In this document: in pieces, positions 22,552 to 33,960 of the stretch | Numbering within the stretch: position 1 is the stretch's first letter | Layout: every line of letters starts with the position of its first letter | Source: Heterodera schachtii | Taxonomy: Eukaryota; Nematoda; Chromadorea; Rhabditida; Heteroderidae | DNA length: 64,000 bases | Direction of reading: 5' to 3' | NCBI GenBank assembly: GCA_023374025.1 | Contig: SIJG01000148.1 | Location: forward strand, 62,001-126,000 | Position numbers and translations under genes: made by a program | The notes under the pieces: generated by a model | Seen by the model: only the letters and a program-made list of their open reading frames with translations | Told to the model about the DNA's origin: nothing | Databases searched by the model: none

Positions 22552-25459
22552 AAAAAATATAAGCCTTCTCCCTAATTAAACCAACCTTTATTATTTTTAT
22601 TCATAATTTTTTATTTTTAATAAAGTTTTTATCTCAACTTTTTTTTTATTTTTGCCGTTTCTCATCACTTTCCCCCGCAGTTTTGCTCATCTTTTTGGGT
22701 CACCGTTTGCCCAACACTAAAAGGCAATAATTTGAATAAATAAAAGATAAAAATAGAAGAAAATTATGGGTATTCAAATATTTATTATTCTTATCTTTTG
22801 CCGATCGCATTTTCTCCAATTTTGGGTCATCGTTTTGCCAATAAATTTATTTACTTTTTGGCCTATAAATATGTGTACAATTACAGCAACTATAGCAGAA
22901 TTAACCTTCATTTGCTCATCTTTTTCTAATTCATTAAAGAAATTAAAACAAATTTATTAATTTAGGTTTTATAATTATGGCATCATTTACGGCATTTTCA
23001 TCAGCAGACGAATTTTCTCCTCTCCAGTGTAAATTTTTTTCTTAAAATGCATAATTAAAATACAATAATAATAATAGTTTAAATAATGAAATTTGTTAAA
23101 TTTAATTATTTCTCAATTTCAGCAATTTTTCCAAATCTGAGCAAATCGGAGGAACTGAGTGTTCTGATTGCCAGAATTGCTGAGCTGAATCGAGCGAGAA
23201 CAATTGAACCATCTGTTGCCAGTTCTGGAGTGTTTGGACCAGATGGAAACGGTAGGGAATTTAGTATAATTAGAAGGTACGGTATGAAAATTATATAATC
23301 AAAAAAATGGTTTTGAATTTATTGATAAAAGAAAGCGAAAAATTTGGCTCTTTTGCAGTTCACATGATACAGAATCAAAGTAATACTGTAATAGAAATGG
23401 CTGAATTTAATTATTGGAATATTAATTATTTATCATTAAGACTTGCACCACAAAAAAAATTTGACCATTGGATAAAAAAACAAAGGGGAGGAACCACCAT
23501 TGTGGTTTGTAAATTTTCATAAAATGTTGTTTATGAAGTTGTCAGATTATGAACCTTTTCCCATGTCGAATTATTTATCCCAAATTCGTAAATTCGAACC
23601 CGGTTCAAGAATCCAGAATTGGAAGAAATGGATGCCAAAGTCGGGATTACACTCTCGAAAATCACTGGAAACATATTATTAACTTTCTTGGAATCATTCT
23701 TTTAGCTCAAGAGTCCTTTTTATTCTGCAAAATTTCATAAAATTTTATTTTGTTTCAAAAAAAGTTATGGCAATAAATATTTGGAAAACAACTTTTTTTT
23801 TTTAAATAGAGCCAAAAATTATTATTTTTGCTTATTTATTTCATTAAATTTATTCGAGGAATGAATGATGACGAGTTCAATCTTGATGATGGAGAAGATG
23901 AACATCAAGAAGACAGAAAAACTCGCACAAAGGATGGTAAAAAGAATAAGCATATTTTACAAAATATTATTAGATATTTTCAGATAATTTTGTTACTTAA
24001 CAACAATTTAAAAAATTAATTGAAAAATTGCTTTAAATTTAAGTTTCGGAAGATCATTTTAAAGCAATTTTGGACAGAATTGGTGAAATTGAGAAGCAGC
24101 AACAGCAACAGACAAAAGGCGAGGAAAATTTAACGAAAAATGAAAATTTTGGCTTTTGAATAACTGCAATTGAACATTTTTCGAATCCTTTACTTCTTGA
24201 AAACTTTTTGTATTCATCAGTCATTTAAACTGGCAGGAGAATTAATACAATCAGAGAAAATCTTAAAACTCCACCGATTCTGCGAAAAAATGCTAAAACC
24301 ATAGGAATAATTTTTTATTTAATTAATTTTTTAATTTTATATTATTAATGTTTATTTTATTTAAATAAATAATTAATTGTTTTCTATTTTAAGCTGGCGA
24401 GGAAAAGCGCTCACAATTGGAAAATGATCAAAAGAAAATTTGGGAAAAAATCAGTGTATTGGAGAAACAGCAAAAAGAACAGTCAAAAGGTGAGAAGAAA
24501 TTAAAACGAAAATAAAATTTGTCAATTTGTATAATTACATTTAAATTTAAAAACTAAATCGATTTTTAAGCTACTTCTGATCAATTTTCAAAAATTTTGG
24601 AAAAAATCAGTGTATTGGAAAAGCAGACACAGAAAAAGGTGAAATGAATGGAAGAGAAAAAATAAAATAAATAAATTTTACGGTAAAAATATATTTTTAA
24701 TTTATTCAACAAATTATTATAATAATATTAAAAAATATATAAAATAAATTTCAAAGGAATGATTTTAAGGCGCTTTTAAAATTCCAAGAAAATTATTGGG
24801 ATGCCTTCGCTTGTCACGAGGACATCGAAATCATTGGCAACAAAATTCCGACTGTCTATCATAAGGGAAACTATTCTGGTATTTTTAAAATTTTATAAAT
24901 CTCATTTTTTCTTCATAAGGCTATTATCATTCCGTCTTCGCTAAATATTCGATTGTGCTGAACAAGCATTTGTTTGACTTTTTTTACTACGAAATTCCCT
25001 CTATAAGGGAAAAATCGGACTTGAATCAAGATTTCTTGAATAACTCTCCAGCAAATGCTTGGATCTGCTTCGAACAAAAGAGCACATGTGTTTTTTAAGG
25101 ATTCTGCATCGATTAGTGAAAAGTATTTTTATAAAGCTCAAAATAAAAAAAAGTTTCTTCAGAAAATTTTTGAAAATTTTTCCAAAAAATTTTGACCGCG
25201 CGTATACAAACCATCATAACTATGCTTAGAATTGATCGAATTGAAAAACCAATGCGATTCGGCACATCTACAGACTCTGCTCTTTAAAATGATATAAGAT
25301 AGATTCGGGTCCGGGTTCGGGAAGTAGTCGAAAAAGGGATGACAAGCCTCTTGGAAATTTGCACATTTTCAGCCCTGTTTTTCAGAATCCAGCTCAGGGG
25401 GATACGCAGGGAATCAGGGAGGTTTCTGAGTGAAATTTGGAAAACTAACACACTAGGAA

Positions 25460-25860
25460 ATATTGATTAAATGTGTAGAGATCGCCTACATGCAAATTGG
25501 CAAAATCTATAATGCCGAACTCAAGATTGGTAGTTGGCACTTTTGTATAGGCTTAGAATCTAAGCTAAATAAATTTTTTGCAAAATCGGTAAAAAAAGCA
25601 CATTAGGGATGCTTGGTTATATGTATAAAGTGCACCTACATGCGAATTGGCAGCGTATATAATGCCAAATTCAAGATTGGATCTTGGCATTTTTGGAAAA
25701 ACCTGAATTTAAGCTAATTAAATTTTTTGCGAAATCGGTAAAAATGGCACATTAGGGATGCTTGGCTATATGTATAAAGATCACCTACTTATGAATTGGC
25801 AGCGTATATAATGCCAAATTCAAGATCGGTGTTTGGCATTTTTGCACTGAAGCCAGCCAA
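25460..25860. repeat. Tandem ~150-bp repeat, three copies
   Basis: Each copy contains CACCTACATGCGAATTGGCA, TATAATGCCAAATTCAAGAT and CACATTAGGGATGCTTGG. It lies inside unit D, between the broken exon and the SPRY core. Confidence 0.75.
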
Positions 25861-25964
25861 CTTCTTAAACAACTTTCTATACAACTTTCATACAACTTTC
25901 ACCCAACTTTACAACTTTATGTACAACTTTCGCACATTTTTATATACAACTTTCAGTACAACTT

Positions 25965-26445
25965 TGGGGGGGGGGGGGAGGGGGGGGAGGGGGCCGAAGG
26001 CCCCCTACGAGGCCGCGAAGCGGCCGAGCGAGTACCTTAAGGGAGGGAGGGGGGGGGGGGGCCGAAGGCCCCCTACGAGGCCGCGAAGCGGCCGAGCGAG
26101 TACCTTAAGGGAGGGAGGGGGGAGGGGGGGAGAGGGGAGGGGAGGGGGCCGAAGGCCCCCTACGAGGCCGCGAAGCGGCCGAGCGAGTACCTTAAGGGAG
26201 GGAGGGGGGGGGGGGGGGCCGAAGGCCCCCTACGAGGCCGCGAAGCGGCCGAGCGAGTACCTTAAGGGAGGGGGGGGGAGGGGGGAGAGGGGGGGGAGGA
26301 GGGGGCCGAAGGTCCCCTACGAGGCCGCGAAGCGGCCGAGTGAGTACCTTAAGCGCGAGAAAAACCCCGATGGCTCCGGCTGGCGCCAGTGTTGAAAGCG
26401 GCCCCGGCGCTTTCACAGGGCCCCTTGGGGCCCTGGTTTCAGTTA
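25965..26445. repeat. GC-rich hairpin array in an AT-rich locus
   Basis: Five ~90-base units, each with GGGGGCC-GAA-GGCCCCC and GGCCGC-GAA-GCGGCC hairpins, then GAGCGAGTACCTTAAGG and a poly-G/GGA run. AGGGCCCC/GGGGCCCT closes the array. The 199-codon frame across it (P-Y-E-A-A-K-R-P-S-E-Y-L-K repeats) is a translation of the repeat, not a supported gene. Confidence 0.8.
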
Positions 26446-26886
26446 TGAAAAAAGGAAAATAGTAAGTGAATTTGGTATTTTGAAACATTTAAAATAAAAA
26501 TATTAAAAAGTGAAATATTTTAATATTTATTTCGGCTTTATTCAGTCATTTTATCACCTTCGGATTCGCTGTTAAACAACAGACAGAATTGGATATTCAA
26601 ATTCAAAGGGAACAAGGCACTTATGCTTATAAACATAGTGGTGGGATTTGGATTAACGGAATAAAAGGAAAAAAAGGAAGTTACGAATATTCCTACGGTG
26701 AAGGCGATACCGTAGGAATTGGTGTCCATTTCATCACTCGACAGCTCTTTTTCACTAAAAATGGAAAACAATAGGGTTGGCAAATAAATTTATTAATTTT
26801 AAAATTATTATTTATTTAATTTCTTATTTATAATGCTAATTCATTTCTTTGTGTTAATTGTCGAAAATCCCTTAACTTTTTCACAG

Positions 26887-28017
26887 ATTCCTCCGGTCTT
26901 TTCGTTGCTTCATCTTCTACTGATGATTCTTTTCATCCCTTCGTTTCTTTGCGTTACTCTGGTGACGAAATTGAGACGAATTTTGGTCCGAATTTCGAAT
27001 TTGATTTGGATTCTCTCTTCTCACAGTTACCAAATGATCAGAAGAAAATTTTGGAAAAGGAGAAGCAGACACAGAAAGAGGTGAATGAATGGGAGAGAAA
27101 AAAATAAAATAAATAAATTTTACGGTAAAAATAATTTTAATTTATTTACTAAATCATATAAATAATTATTCAAAATAAAAAGTTTAGAGAGTTAATTTTA
27201 AAAAATCATTTATTTTCAGGTGCTTTTAAAATTCCAACAAAATTGTTGGGATGCCTTTGCTTGTCACAAGGACATCAGAATCATTGACAACACATATTTA
27301 ATTGTCCGTGACAATAACTATGGTATTTGAATATATTGTGATATAATCTATTTTTCCGCAAAAGCTAATCGCTCTGTCTTCGCTAAATATCCCATTTTGC
27401 TCGTCAACGATTCATCTATCATTTTTTATTACGAAATTTCGATCAAAAATAAGAAAAGGTAAGTAAGAGATTTTATTGTCTTTGAATATGAAATTAATAA
27501 AATATTAAAATTTTATTCTTATTCCTTTATTATTAATTTTTAATTTTCAGTTCGTTCATCTTCGGATTCGCCGTCAAACAGCAGACAAATTTTGATGACT
27601 CAATTTGGGGCCGCAGTGGCACTTATGCAATTGGAAGTTATGGAGAGATTTGGATTAACGGAAAAAGAAATGGATCAAATTCCAACTATTCCTACGGTGT
27701 TGGTGATACCATGGGAATTGGCGTCAATTCGGCCACTCGGCAGATCATTTTCACACAGAATGGACGTCGTTTGGGTTGGAAATAAATATATAATTTTTAA
27801 ATTATAATTTTTTAAATTTCAATTTTCATGTTAATTGGTTTTTTTGTTTTAATTGTCGAAAATCCCTTAACTTTTTTTCACAGATTCCTCTGATCTTTTG
27901 GTTGCTTCATCTTTTGCTGATGATTCATTTCATCCATTCATTTCTTTGCGCTACTCTGGTGACGAAATTGAGGCGAATTTTGGTCCGAATTTCAAATTTG
28001 ATTTTGAGGCTCTTTAA
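26887..28017 (+). CDS. SPRY-domain unit E, fused behind the SPRY end of unit D
   Basis: Five exons in phase: 26887-27080, 27220-27322, 27365-27458, 27551-27774, 27884-28017. The first begins as a normal SPRY terminal exon (L-F-V-A-S-S, H-P-F-V-S-L, F-G-P-N-F-E-F-D-L-D-S-L). Instead of stopping it continues without a break into a coiled-coil exon (Q-L-P-N-D-Q-K-K-I-L-E-K) that ends at a GTGAAT donor. The following exons give C-W-D-A-F-A-C-H-K-D, F-A-K-Y-P-I-L-L, a full core (I-W-I-N-G-K, Y-S-Y-G-V-G-D-T-M-G-I-G-V-N, I-I-F-T-Q-N-G-R-R-L) and a complete terminal exon with TAA. Unit E has no start of its own class, so it is either the second half of a D-E two-SPRY gene, blocked by the defects in D, or uses an unseen start. 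All splice sites are GT-AG. Confidence 0.7.
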
Positions 28018-28837
28018 ATGATGAAATATTTAAAAAAATCTGATCACTTTTATTGGTCATTCTTTTGTTATTTTTGTTCTTTTCCATTCACTTTTATAAT
28101 TTTTTTTTTAATTTGTTGTACTTTTTTAATATTTATAAAGACTTGGACAGTTAAAGTTTGCCATTATTTGTGTAAATTATCCGCCGAGTGGCCAAATTTA
28201 ATAACACACCAACAAAATCACCATAATAAAATTCGGCTTTTGACTAAATTTAGCTTGTTTTGGTAAATTTAGGAACAAATTGAATTTCGACTTGTTCGAA
28301 TTCGGGTCAGGGATTCGAATTAGTCAAAATGAATGTCAGATTATTGATCAGTGACCATCAAAACTAGAGTTCGGACCTGTCGGTTTTTTTTTTCAACTTT
28401 TTTGGTTTCGTTTTTTCATCTAAAAAACCGACCGAGAAATTTTCAAGTATTTTTGAGAAAACACTCAAAAAACCAAATTTTTTGAAAATCTTTTGTCCTT
28501 TGGGGTCAAAAGAGCCGATATAATAGAGGGGCCGTTTAAATAGAGGATTTTTTTGAAAAGGTGCCAAAATATTCACATAAAATATGCACGAAATTCCAAA
28601 ATATGCAAATATGCATATAAATCGCGGAATATGCATAAATATGCAAAATATGATGGCTTTCCATATAATTACCAGCCCTAATTATAAATATTGACTAAAA
28701 AAGCCCGCTTGTTTTTTTGCACTTAATCTGACACAATAAATATTATTTCCCAACTGTTAAATGAAAAAAAAATAATAATAATTAAAAATAATAATTCTAT
28801 TTTTTTTAATATATTCAAAAATTAAAAAAGTCTCTTA

Positions 28838-28880
28838 CATTTTCTTATTTCTGACTGAAATTTCATAGTAAAAAATACAG
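28838..28880 (-). pseudogene. Fragment of the 94-base SPRY exon
   Basis: The minus strand encodes Y-Y-E-I-S-V-R-N-K-K followed by a GTAAGA donor. Nothing else of the gene remains nearby. Confidence 0.55.
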
Positions 28881-29504
28881 AAAATTGGGTAATAGTAAAG
28901 TTTATCCCCCCCTCCCCCTATTTTTCGATAATTTTTTTTCGATTTTCCAATTTTAGTCAAAAATGGTTTAAATATCTTTATTGAAGCACTAATGACTTTC
29001 ACTTTGTTTTCATGCATTTAAAAAAAATTTGATGATTTCAGGACTTTAGTAATCAAAAAAAAATTTCGCAAAATGGGGGGGGGGGGATAAACTTTACTAT
29101 TACCAAAAACTGTTCTTTAATGTCTCGAAAAAAGCGAATTTTGTGTTTTCTCGCTGTATTTTTTTTCTTATTGTCAGTGATTGCTCTTTTCTTGGACTTA
29201 TGAAGATTTGACGGCTTTACCAAATTTTACATTTTTGGTACCATACGAATGCTTAGTCTCCGGAATTTGTAAATATAAGAAAAGTTTGATCATTATCTTA
29301 AGTAAAAAAAAAAAAAATACACTGTGAGACGGACTCAAACCTTAACCTTACATTAATTTAAAAAAATATAAACAAAATATGTAACATTAATTAAAAAATC
29401 GCTTAGAATGGCGAGGCCATTGTGAGAAAAAATGGGTCAAAAACCAATAGGTATTTCCAAACATGGTTAGAGAAAACAATGTGCAGAGATGCGAATATTT
29501 CTCT

Positions 29505-29655
29505 CTGTCATATATTGTAGTGTTTTTCTGTCCTCCTTCTCTTTATCTCTTTTTCCTTTTTTATTTCCCTTCTCTTACTCGCCAAAAAAATGCCTAACCA
29601 ATTCTATTTCAATTTTGTTCTTCTCTTCTCTCACATGCCTAATTTTCAACATTGA
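29505..29655 (+). other. CT-rich block and leader-type ORF upstream of gene F
   Basis: A pyrimidine-rich stretch (29505-29580) ends CTCGCCAAAAAA and is followed by ATG at 29590. The 21-codon ORF (29590-29655) begins M-P-N-Q-F-Y-F-N-F-V-L-L-F-S-H. It lies 431 bases upstream of the gene F ATG. The nucleotide context also resembles the regions upstream of loci C, I and B. Confidence 0.45.
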
Positions 29656-29712
29656 GAAATCAATACCGAATTTTGAAAAGAAAGGGACTGACCGTAGTTG
29701 GCCACTTCACCT

Positions 29713-29930
29713 TCACAAAAAGTGAAAAATTTGCTAAGTTTTTGACTAAATCCACTCATAACTTTTCTCAGACACAACCAAATTGCACAATCTTGGTATC
29801 ATACGATAGCCATTGAATTGCTTTATTAGCATGTATGATACCAATATTGTGGAATTTGGTTGTGTCTGAGAAAAGTTATGATTTGATTTAGTGAAAAATT
29901 TAGCAAATTTGCACTTTTTGTGATGTGACC
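29713..29930. mobile_element. Foldback element, ~100-bp arms
   Basis: CACAAAAAGTGAAAAATTTG..CATAACTTTTCTCAGACACA..GGTATCATAC on the left returns inverted on the right, around a ~25-base loop. No target duplication was recognised. It sits between the leader-type ORF and gene F. Confidence 0.65.
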
Positions 29931-30085
29931 TAGCACCGGACTGACATTTAAACAAAATGAAATGAATGGAATTGAATGGTCATTTATTTTTATCCCTTTT
30001 ATTCTCTGTCATTTATGCAACAAAAAATTAATTCTTTAAAGGAAATTTCAAATCAAAACAGTATTTTAAGATATCAAACTCAAAA

Positions 30086-32047
30086 ATGTCAATTTCGACC
30101 AATTCAATAAATTGTGGAGATGATTTTACACCAGCAGAAAATGGGGGTAAATGAAAGTGGAGAAAATTTTGAAAACTGAAATTAATTAAATAATAAACCA
30201 AAGATTCAATTATGGTATTTTTAGAAGTGAATGGCGATGCAATTAATTTTGAAAAAGATGGACAATTTGATGGAAACAATGAATTGATCACTGATCAACA
30301 ACAGCTTAAGGTGGGCGAAAGACAAATATAATTGGGAGAAATATTTGAATATTATCGGCATAAAAGAGATTTTGCTTAATTTAAATTCAGGAATTTCGTG
30401 AAAAGTTTGCCAAAATGGAAATGGAATTGAAAATGGCCAAATTGGAACTCGAAAATGTGAGTTTACCTTAAAAAATTCGACTAAAAATTAAAAATTTTCA
30501 AATTATTTTTAGAAGGCACTTGAAAAAAAAATAAAGCACCAGGAAATGATGGTAGAACAGAAGACATTGAAGGAAAAAGTGGACAAAATTGAACAGAAAA
30601 AGGAGAAAAACGGTAAAAACAAAATTATTTTTCTCATTTTATATACTTTTGTTCATTTTAATAAATAATTTTGATTTAATATTTTAAGCTGGCGATGAAA
30701 AGCTCTCACAATTACAGAATGATCAGAAGAAAATTTTGGAAAAAATCAATGTTTTGGAGAAACAGCAAAAAGAGCAGACAAAAGGCTGAGGAAACAAATT
30801 AAAACGGAAATAAAATTAATCAATTTTAAAACTTTTAATTTATTAAAAATTAATTTGATTTTAAGCAACTTCAAAAATGCAAAATGATCAGAAGAAAATT
30901 GTGGAAAGAATCAGTGCATTAGAGCAAGAACCAAAGCAGAGAAAGGTAAATTAAAGAATATAAAATTTTAAATATTTTCATAATTGTATATTTAAGCAAT
31001 TTTATTTTAAAAGAATTATTTTAAGGCATTTTTAAATTTCCGACAAAATTTTTGGGATGCCAATGTTCGTCATAATAATCTCAAAATTATTGACATCAAA
31101 AGTCTCATTGTCCATTATAAGAGGAATTTTTCTGGTATTTTTATAAATAATTTTCTTACAAAGGCGAGGTCGGCAAGTGACCGTGGGATTTCCAAATGAA
31201 ATTTGGTGGGTGGGTAGATCAGATCACCCATGGAATTATAAAATGCCAAAAACTTTGGCACGCCATATCTCGGCAAAAAAGCTCATTTGGCAAAAATGAT
31301 AAAATTTTACAATAGAACCTAGGAGTGATTTACCCACCCATCAAATTTCATTTGGAAATCCCACGGTCACTTGCCGACCTCGCCTTTGTTAGTTTATATT
31401 TCTCCTCAAAAGGTTACTGTTCTTCTGTCTTCGCTAAACATCCGATTTTGCTGGACAATAATTCGTCTGACATTTTTTATTACGAAATTTCAATCGGAAA
31501 TAAGGAAAAGTAAGAGATTTTTTTATTTTTTGAATATAAAATTAATTAAAAATATTAAAATTGATTTTTATTGTTTTTATTTACTTTTTCAGTTGGATGA
31601 GCTTCGGATTTGCAGTCAAACAGCAGAACAAATTGGATGGAACAATTCGAACGCGCAAAGGAACTTATGCAATTGACAGTGATGGAAAGATTTGGATTAA
31701 CGGAGAAGGAAAAGGAATAAATGCCAAATATTCATATGGTGATGGCGATACCGTAGGAATTGGCGTCAATTCTGTTATTCGGCAGATCATTTTCACTAAA
31801 AATGGAAAACGATTGGGTTAACAAATAAATATATTAAATTTTAAAAATTATAATTTATTAATTGAATTTTTGTTTGATTTGTCTAAAAACCCTTAACTTT
31901 TTCACAGATTCCTCCGGTCTTTTGGTTGCTTCATCTTTTGGTGATGATTCTTTTTATCCATTCGTTTCTCTGCACGGCTCATTGGTGACAAAATTGAGGC
32001 GAATTTTGGGCCCAATTTTAAATTTGATTTGGAGGCTCTTTAAATGA
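30086..32047 (+). CDS. Coiled-coil/SPRY protein, gene F (shifted C-terminus)
   Basis: Ten exons give an open frame of 352 residues: 30086-30146, 30225-30310, 30391-30456, 30513-30612, 30689-30784, 30866-30945, 31026-31134, 31413-31509, 31593-31816, 31908-32047. N-terminus M-S-I-S-T-N-S-I-N-C-G-D-D, then E-V-N-G-D-A-I-N, four coiled-coil exons, F-W-D-A-N-V-R-H, F-A-K-H-P-I-L-L-D-N-N-S-S-D-I-F-Y-Y-E-I-S and a full SPRY core (I-W-I-N-G-E-G-K-G-I, Y-S-Y-G-D-G-D-T-V-G-I-G-V-N, I-I-F-T-K-N-G-K-R-L). Two oddities. The donor after 30784 is GC (GGCTGAGG); if unspliced, TGA follows at once. In the last exon a two-base excess after C-A-C-G-G-C-T-C shifts the frame, so the usual K-I-E-A-N-F-G-P-N-F-K-F-D end is replaced by L-V-T-K-L-R-R-I-L-G. 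A MITE sits in the intron before 31413. Confidence 0.75.
31159..31388. mobile_element. PIF/Harbinger-like MITE in an intron of gene F
   Basis: Inverted ends CAAAGGCGAGGTCGGCAAGT of ~45 bases and TTA on both sides (31156-31158, 31389-31391). A 3-bp TTA duplication fits PIF/Harbinger. It ends 24 bases before the acceptor-bounded exon at 31413. Confidence 0.75.
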
Positions 32048-32990
32048 TGAAATATTCACAAAATTGTGATCACTTTTATCGATCATTCATTTATTATTTT
32101 TGTTCTTTCCATTTACTTTTATAAATTTGTTGTGCTTTTTTATTATTTAATATTTATAGAAACTTGAACAGTCAAACTTGGCCATTCTTTGTGAAATGAT
32201 CCGTCTAGTGGCCAAATTAATGCCACCGACAAAATCACCACAAGAAAATTTGGTATTTTTCCATTATGCCGTTCTCCCCCCCCCCCGTAAAAATGTATGA
32301 TCCCGACAAGGGAAAGCACTCATCAAGAATCTGGCGTCAAGACTGCATCTGTTGAAGTAAAATTCTAATATCTGATCTGTAGTTGACCAATGTGCTTTAG
32401 AGGCCCACACCAGGGTTGTTCCGGGACGAGAAAAATGTCGGGATTCGGGTCAGCCGTGGAAACGAAGGAGTAGAAAAATAACTAGGAAAGGGGAGGATGA
32501 GAAAGACTTCGTCTTTAAAGTTTTGGTGGAAAATGGATGAAGCGACTGGATGAGAAAAAAGTGTTTGTTTAGTTATGGGAAGGAAAAAATGAAAAGGTTA
32601 TTTATTGGTTCCTCTCGGGCTCTGCGCGGATCGGTGGATATATGAATTTTCCCAGAATAATTTAAAAAGTGGCTCTTTTTAAAGGATAAAGTTCAAACTT
32701 TTTTTTTTGCATTTATGATTTTCATATGAAGTAACAAAATGCTGGTGGATACACTGCAAGGAATCAAATGCTTTTAAAATGATGCATAACTTAAATAAGA
32801 AAAATAACTAATTTATTTAATAAAATTCAGTAAACTTTGACATTTTATTAATTTCATATTTTTGGAATGAATTATCAAACAGTTGGAACCAAAATTTCGG
32901 TGTCATTGTGGCAGGGATTAACACAAAAGACAATTTGAAGTGGGATAGAAATTAATCTGTTTTTTTAATATTTCCGAATTTATTTGGTAA
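32048..32990. other. Intergenic region, no gene seen
   Basis: AT-rich; a degenerate CAGGGTTGTTCCGGGACGAG near 32412 resembles the ends of the TCGGGGAGC MITE family. No coding exon was recognised. Confidence 0.5.
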
Positions 32991-33142
32991 ATAAAGCAGA
33001 AAAGCAAAGGATATATTATCAGAAACAAAAAATACATGAAAACCAGAAAATAATCAAAAATACAACAGCAAAGACAAAAGAAAATGATAAGAATACAACT
33101 ACAAAGACAAATAAAGCAGAAAAGCAAAGGATATATTATCAG
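32991..33142. repeat. Tandem repeat with AAAGCAAAGGATATATTATC
   Basis: The phrase AAAGCAGAAAAGCAAAGGAT occurs at ~32995 and ~33117. The inverse of the same family (CTTATCATTTTCTTTTGTCT) occurs at 37312-37570 next to the assembly gap. Confidence 0.65.
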
Positions 33143-33750
33143 TAGGGCTGGGAATTTAAGTCACGAAAAATCCCAAAATAGTTAACTAAAATAGTGACGA
33201 AAAAGTGCCAAAAAAGTGACAAAATAGTGAAAAAAAGTCCGAAAAAGTGACAAATAGTGACATAATTTTCAGCCAAAAATTGAGCAAAAATAATTTTTAT
33301 TCACTGATTTCAGTTGCAAATGAAGTAAATTTCCTTTCTAATATTTTCTTGGCAAATATTGACATTTTTAAACCAAAAAATTTGTCAAGAAAAAAAATTT
33401 GGTGGATGAATTTTTGAGAAAATTTTCCAAAAAAAATTTTAGGTCGATTCTTAGAGGTGTATTTTCTGAAAAAATTTTTAGGTCGATCTTATGGGGTATA
33501 TTTTTCGTTTTTATTGCATTTTTGTTAAGGAATTTTCCAAAAAATGCCAAAAAAGTGAAAAAATAGTGAAAAAAAGCCAAAAAAGTGAATTTTCACTATT
33601 TTAAGTGACAAAACGCCAAAATAGTGATTTCTAGTGACGAAAAATGACGTCCAAACGAAAAAATTTTAATGCTGAAATGCGTTTTTTGAGCTCCTTTCTT
33701 CAAGTCAATTGAGCAAAAAAAAAGTTTTTTCATTAGAAATCGGGTCCCTA
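33143..33750. mobile_element. hAT-like MITE, 8-bp target duplication ATTATCAG
   Basis: Starts TAGGGCTGGGAATTT and ends ATCGGGTCCCTA; ATTATCAG stands at 33135-33142 and 33751-33758. Internal phrases (AAAAGTGCCAAAAAAGTGAC) link it to the element at 771-1369. Confidence 0.8.
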
Positions 33751-33758
33751 ATTATCAG

Positions 33759-33960
33759 TAGGGTTGGGAATTTAAGTCACGAAAACCTCCAAAAAGTCAC
33801 AAAAAAGTCATAAAAAACGCAAAAAAGATACGAAAAATAGCAAAAAAGTCCTGAAAAAATAGCCAAAAAGTCACAAAAAAAAAAAAAAAAAAAAATTAAA
33901 AAAGCATGAAAAATGCAAAAACGTCCTGAAAAGTTAGGCAAAAGTTAAAAAAACCTAATT
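33759..33960. mobile_element. Second, abutting TAGGG element (5' part)
   Basis: TAGGGTTGGGAATTTAAGTC follows directly on the right-hand ATTATCAG of the previous element. The right end is not clear, so it may be truncated or diverged. Confidence 0.5.

Larger units (their letters stand above)
22977..26775 (+). pseudogene. SPRY gene, unit D (exon 8 broken, stop in SPRY core)
   Basis: Exons 22977-23028 (M-A-S-F-T-A-F-S-S-A-D-E-F), 23123-23251, 23859-23936, 24044-24118, 24394-24489, 24571-24638 and 24770-24878 join in phase. They give the E-E-L-S-V-L-I-A-R-I-A-E-L exon, an acidic exon, three coiled-coil exons and Y-W-D-A-F-A-C-H. The next exon starts at 24920 (Y-H-S-V-F-A-K-Y-S) but after F-F-Y-Y-E-I is replaced by repeat sequence near 25006, without its splice donor. 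The SPRY core follows 1.5 kb later (from 26546: F-I-T-F-G-F-A-V-K-Q-Q, G-D-T-V-G-I-G-V, L-F-F-T-K-N-G) and has TAG at 26772-26774, where paralogues have TTG, one codon before the donor. The terminal exon (26887) is fused to unit E. The 24118 donor is GC. Confidence 0.8.

Noticed and set aside
25796..26395. 199-codon frame with repeated P-Y-E-A-A-K-R-P-S-E-Y-L-K
   Set aside because: It is the translation of a GC-rich tandem hairpin array; open frames exist on the other strand too, and there are no splice or start signals of a gene.
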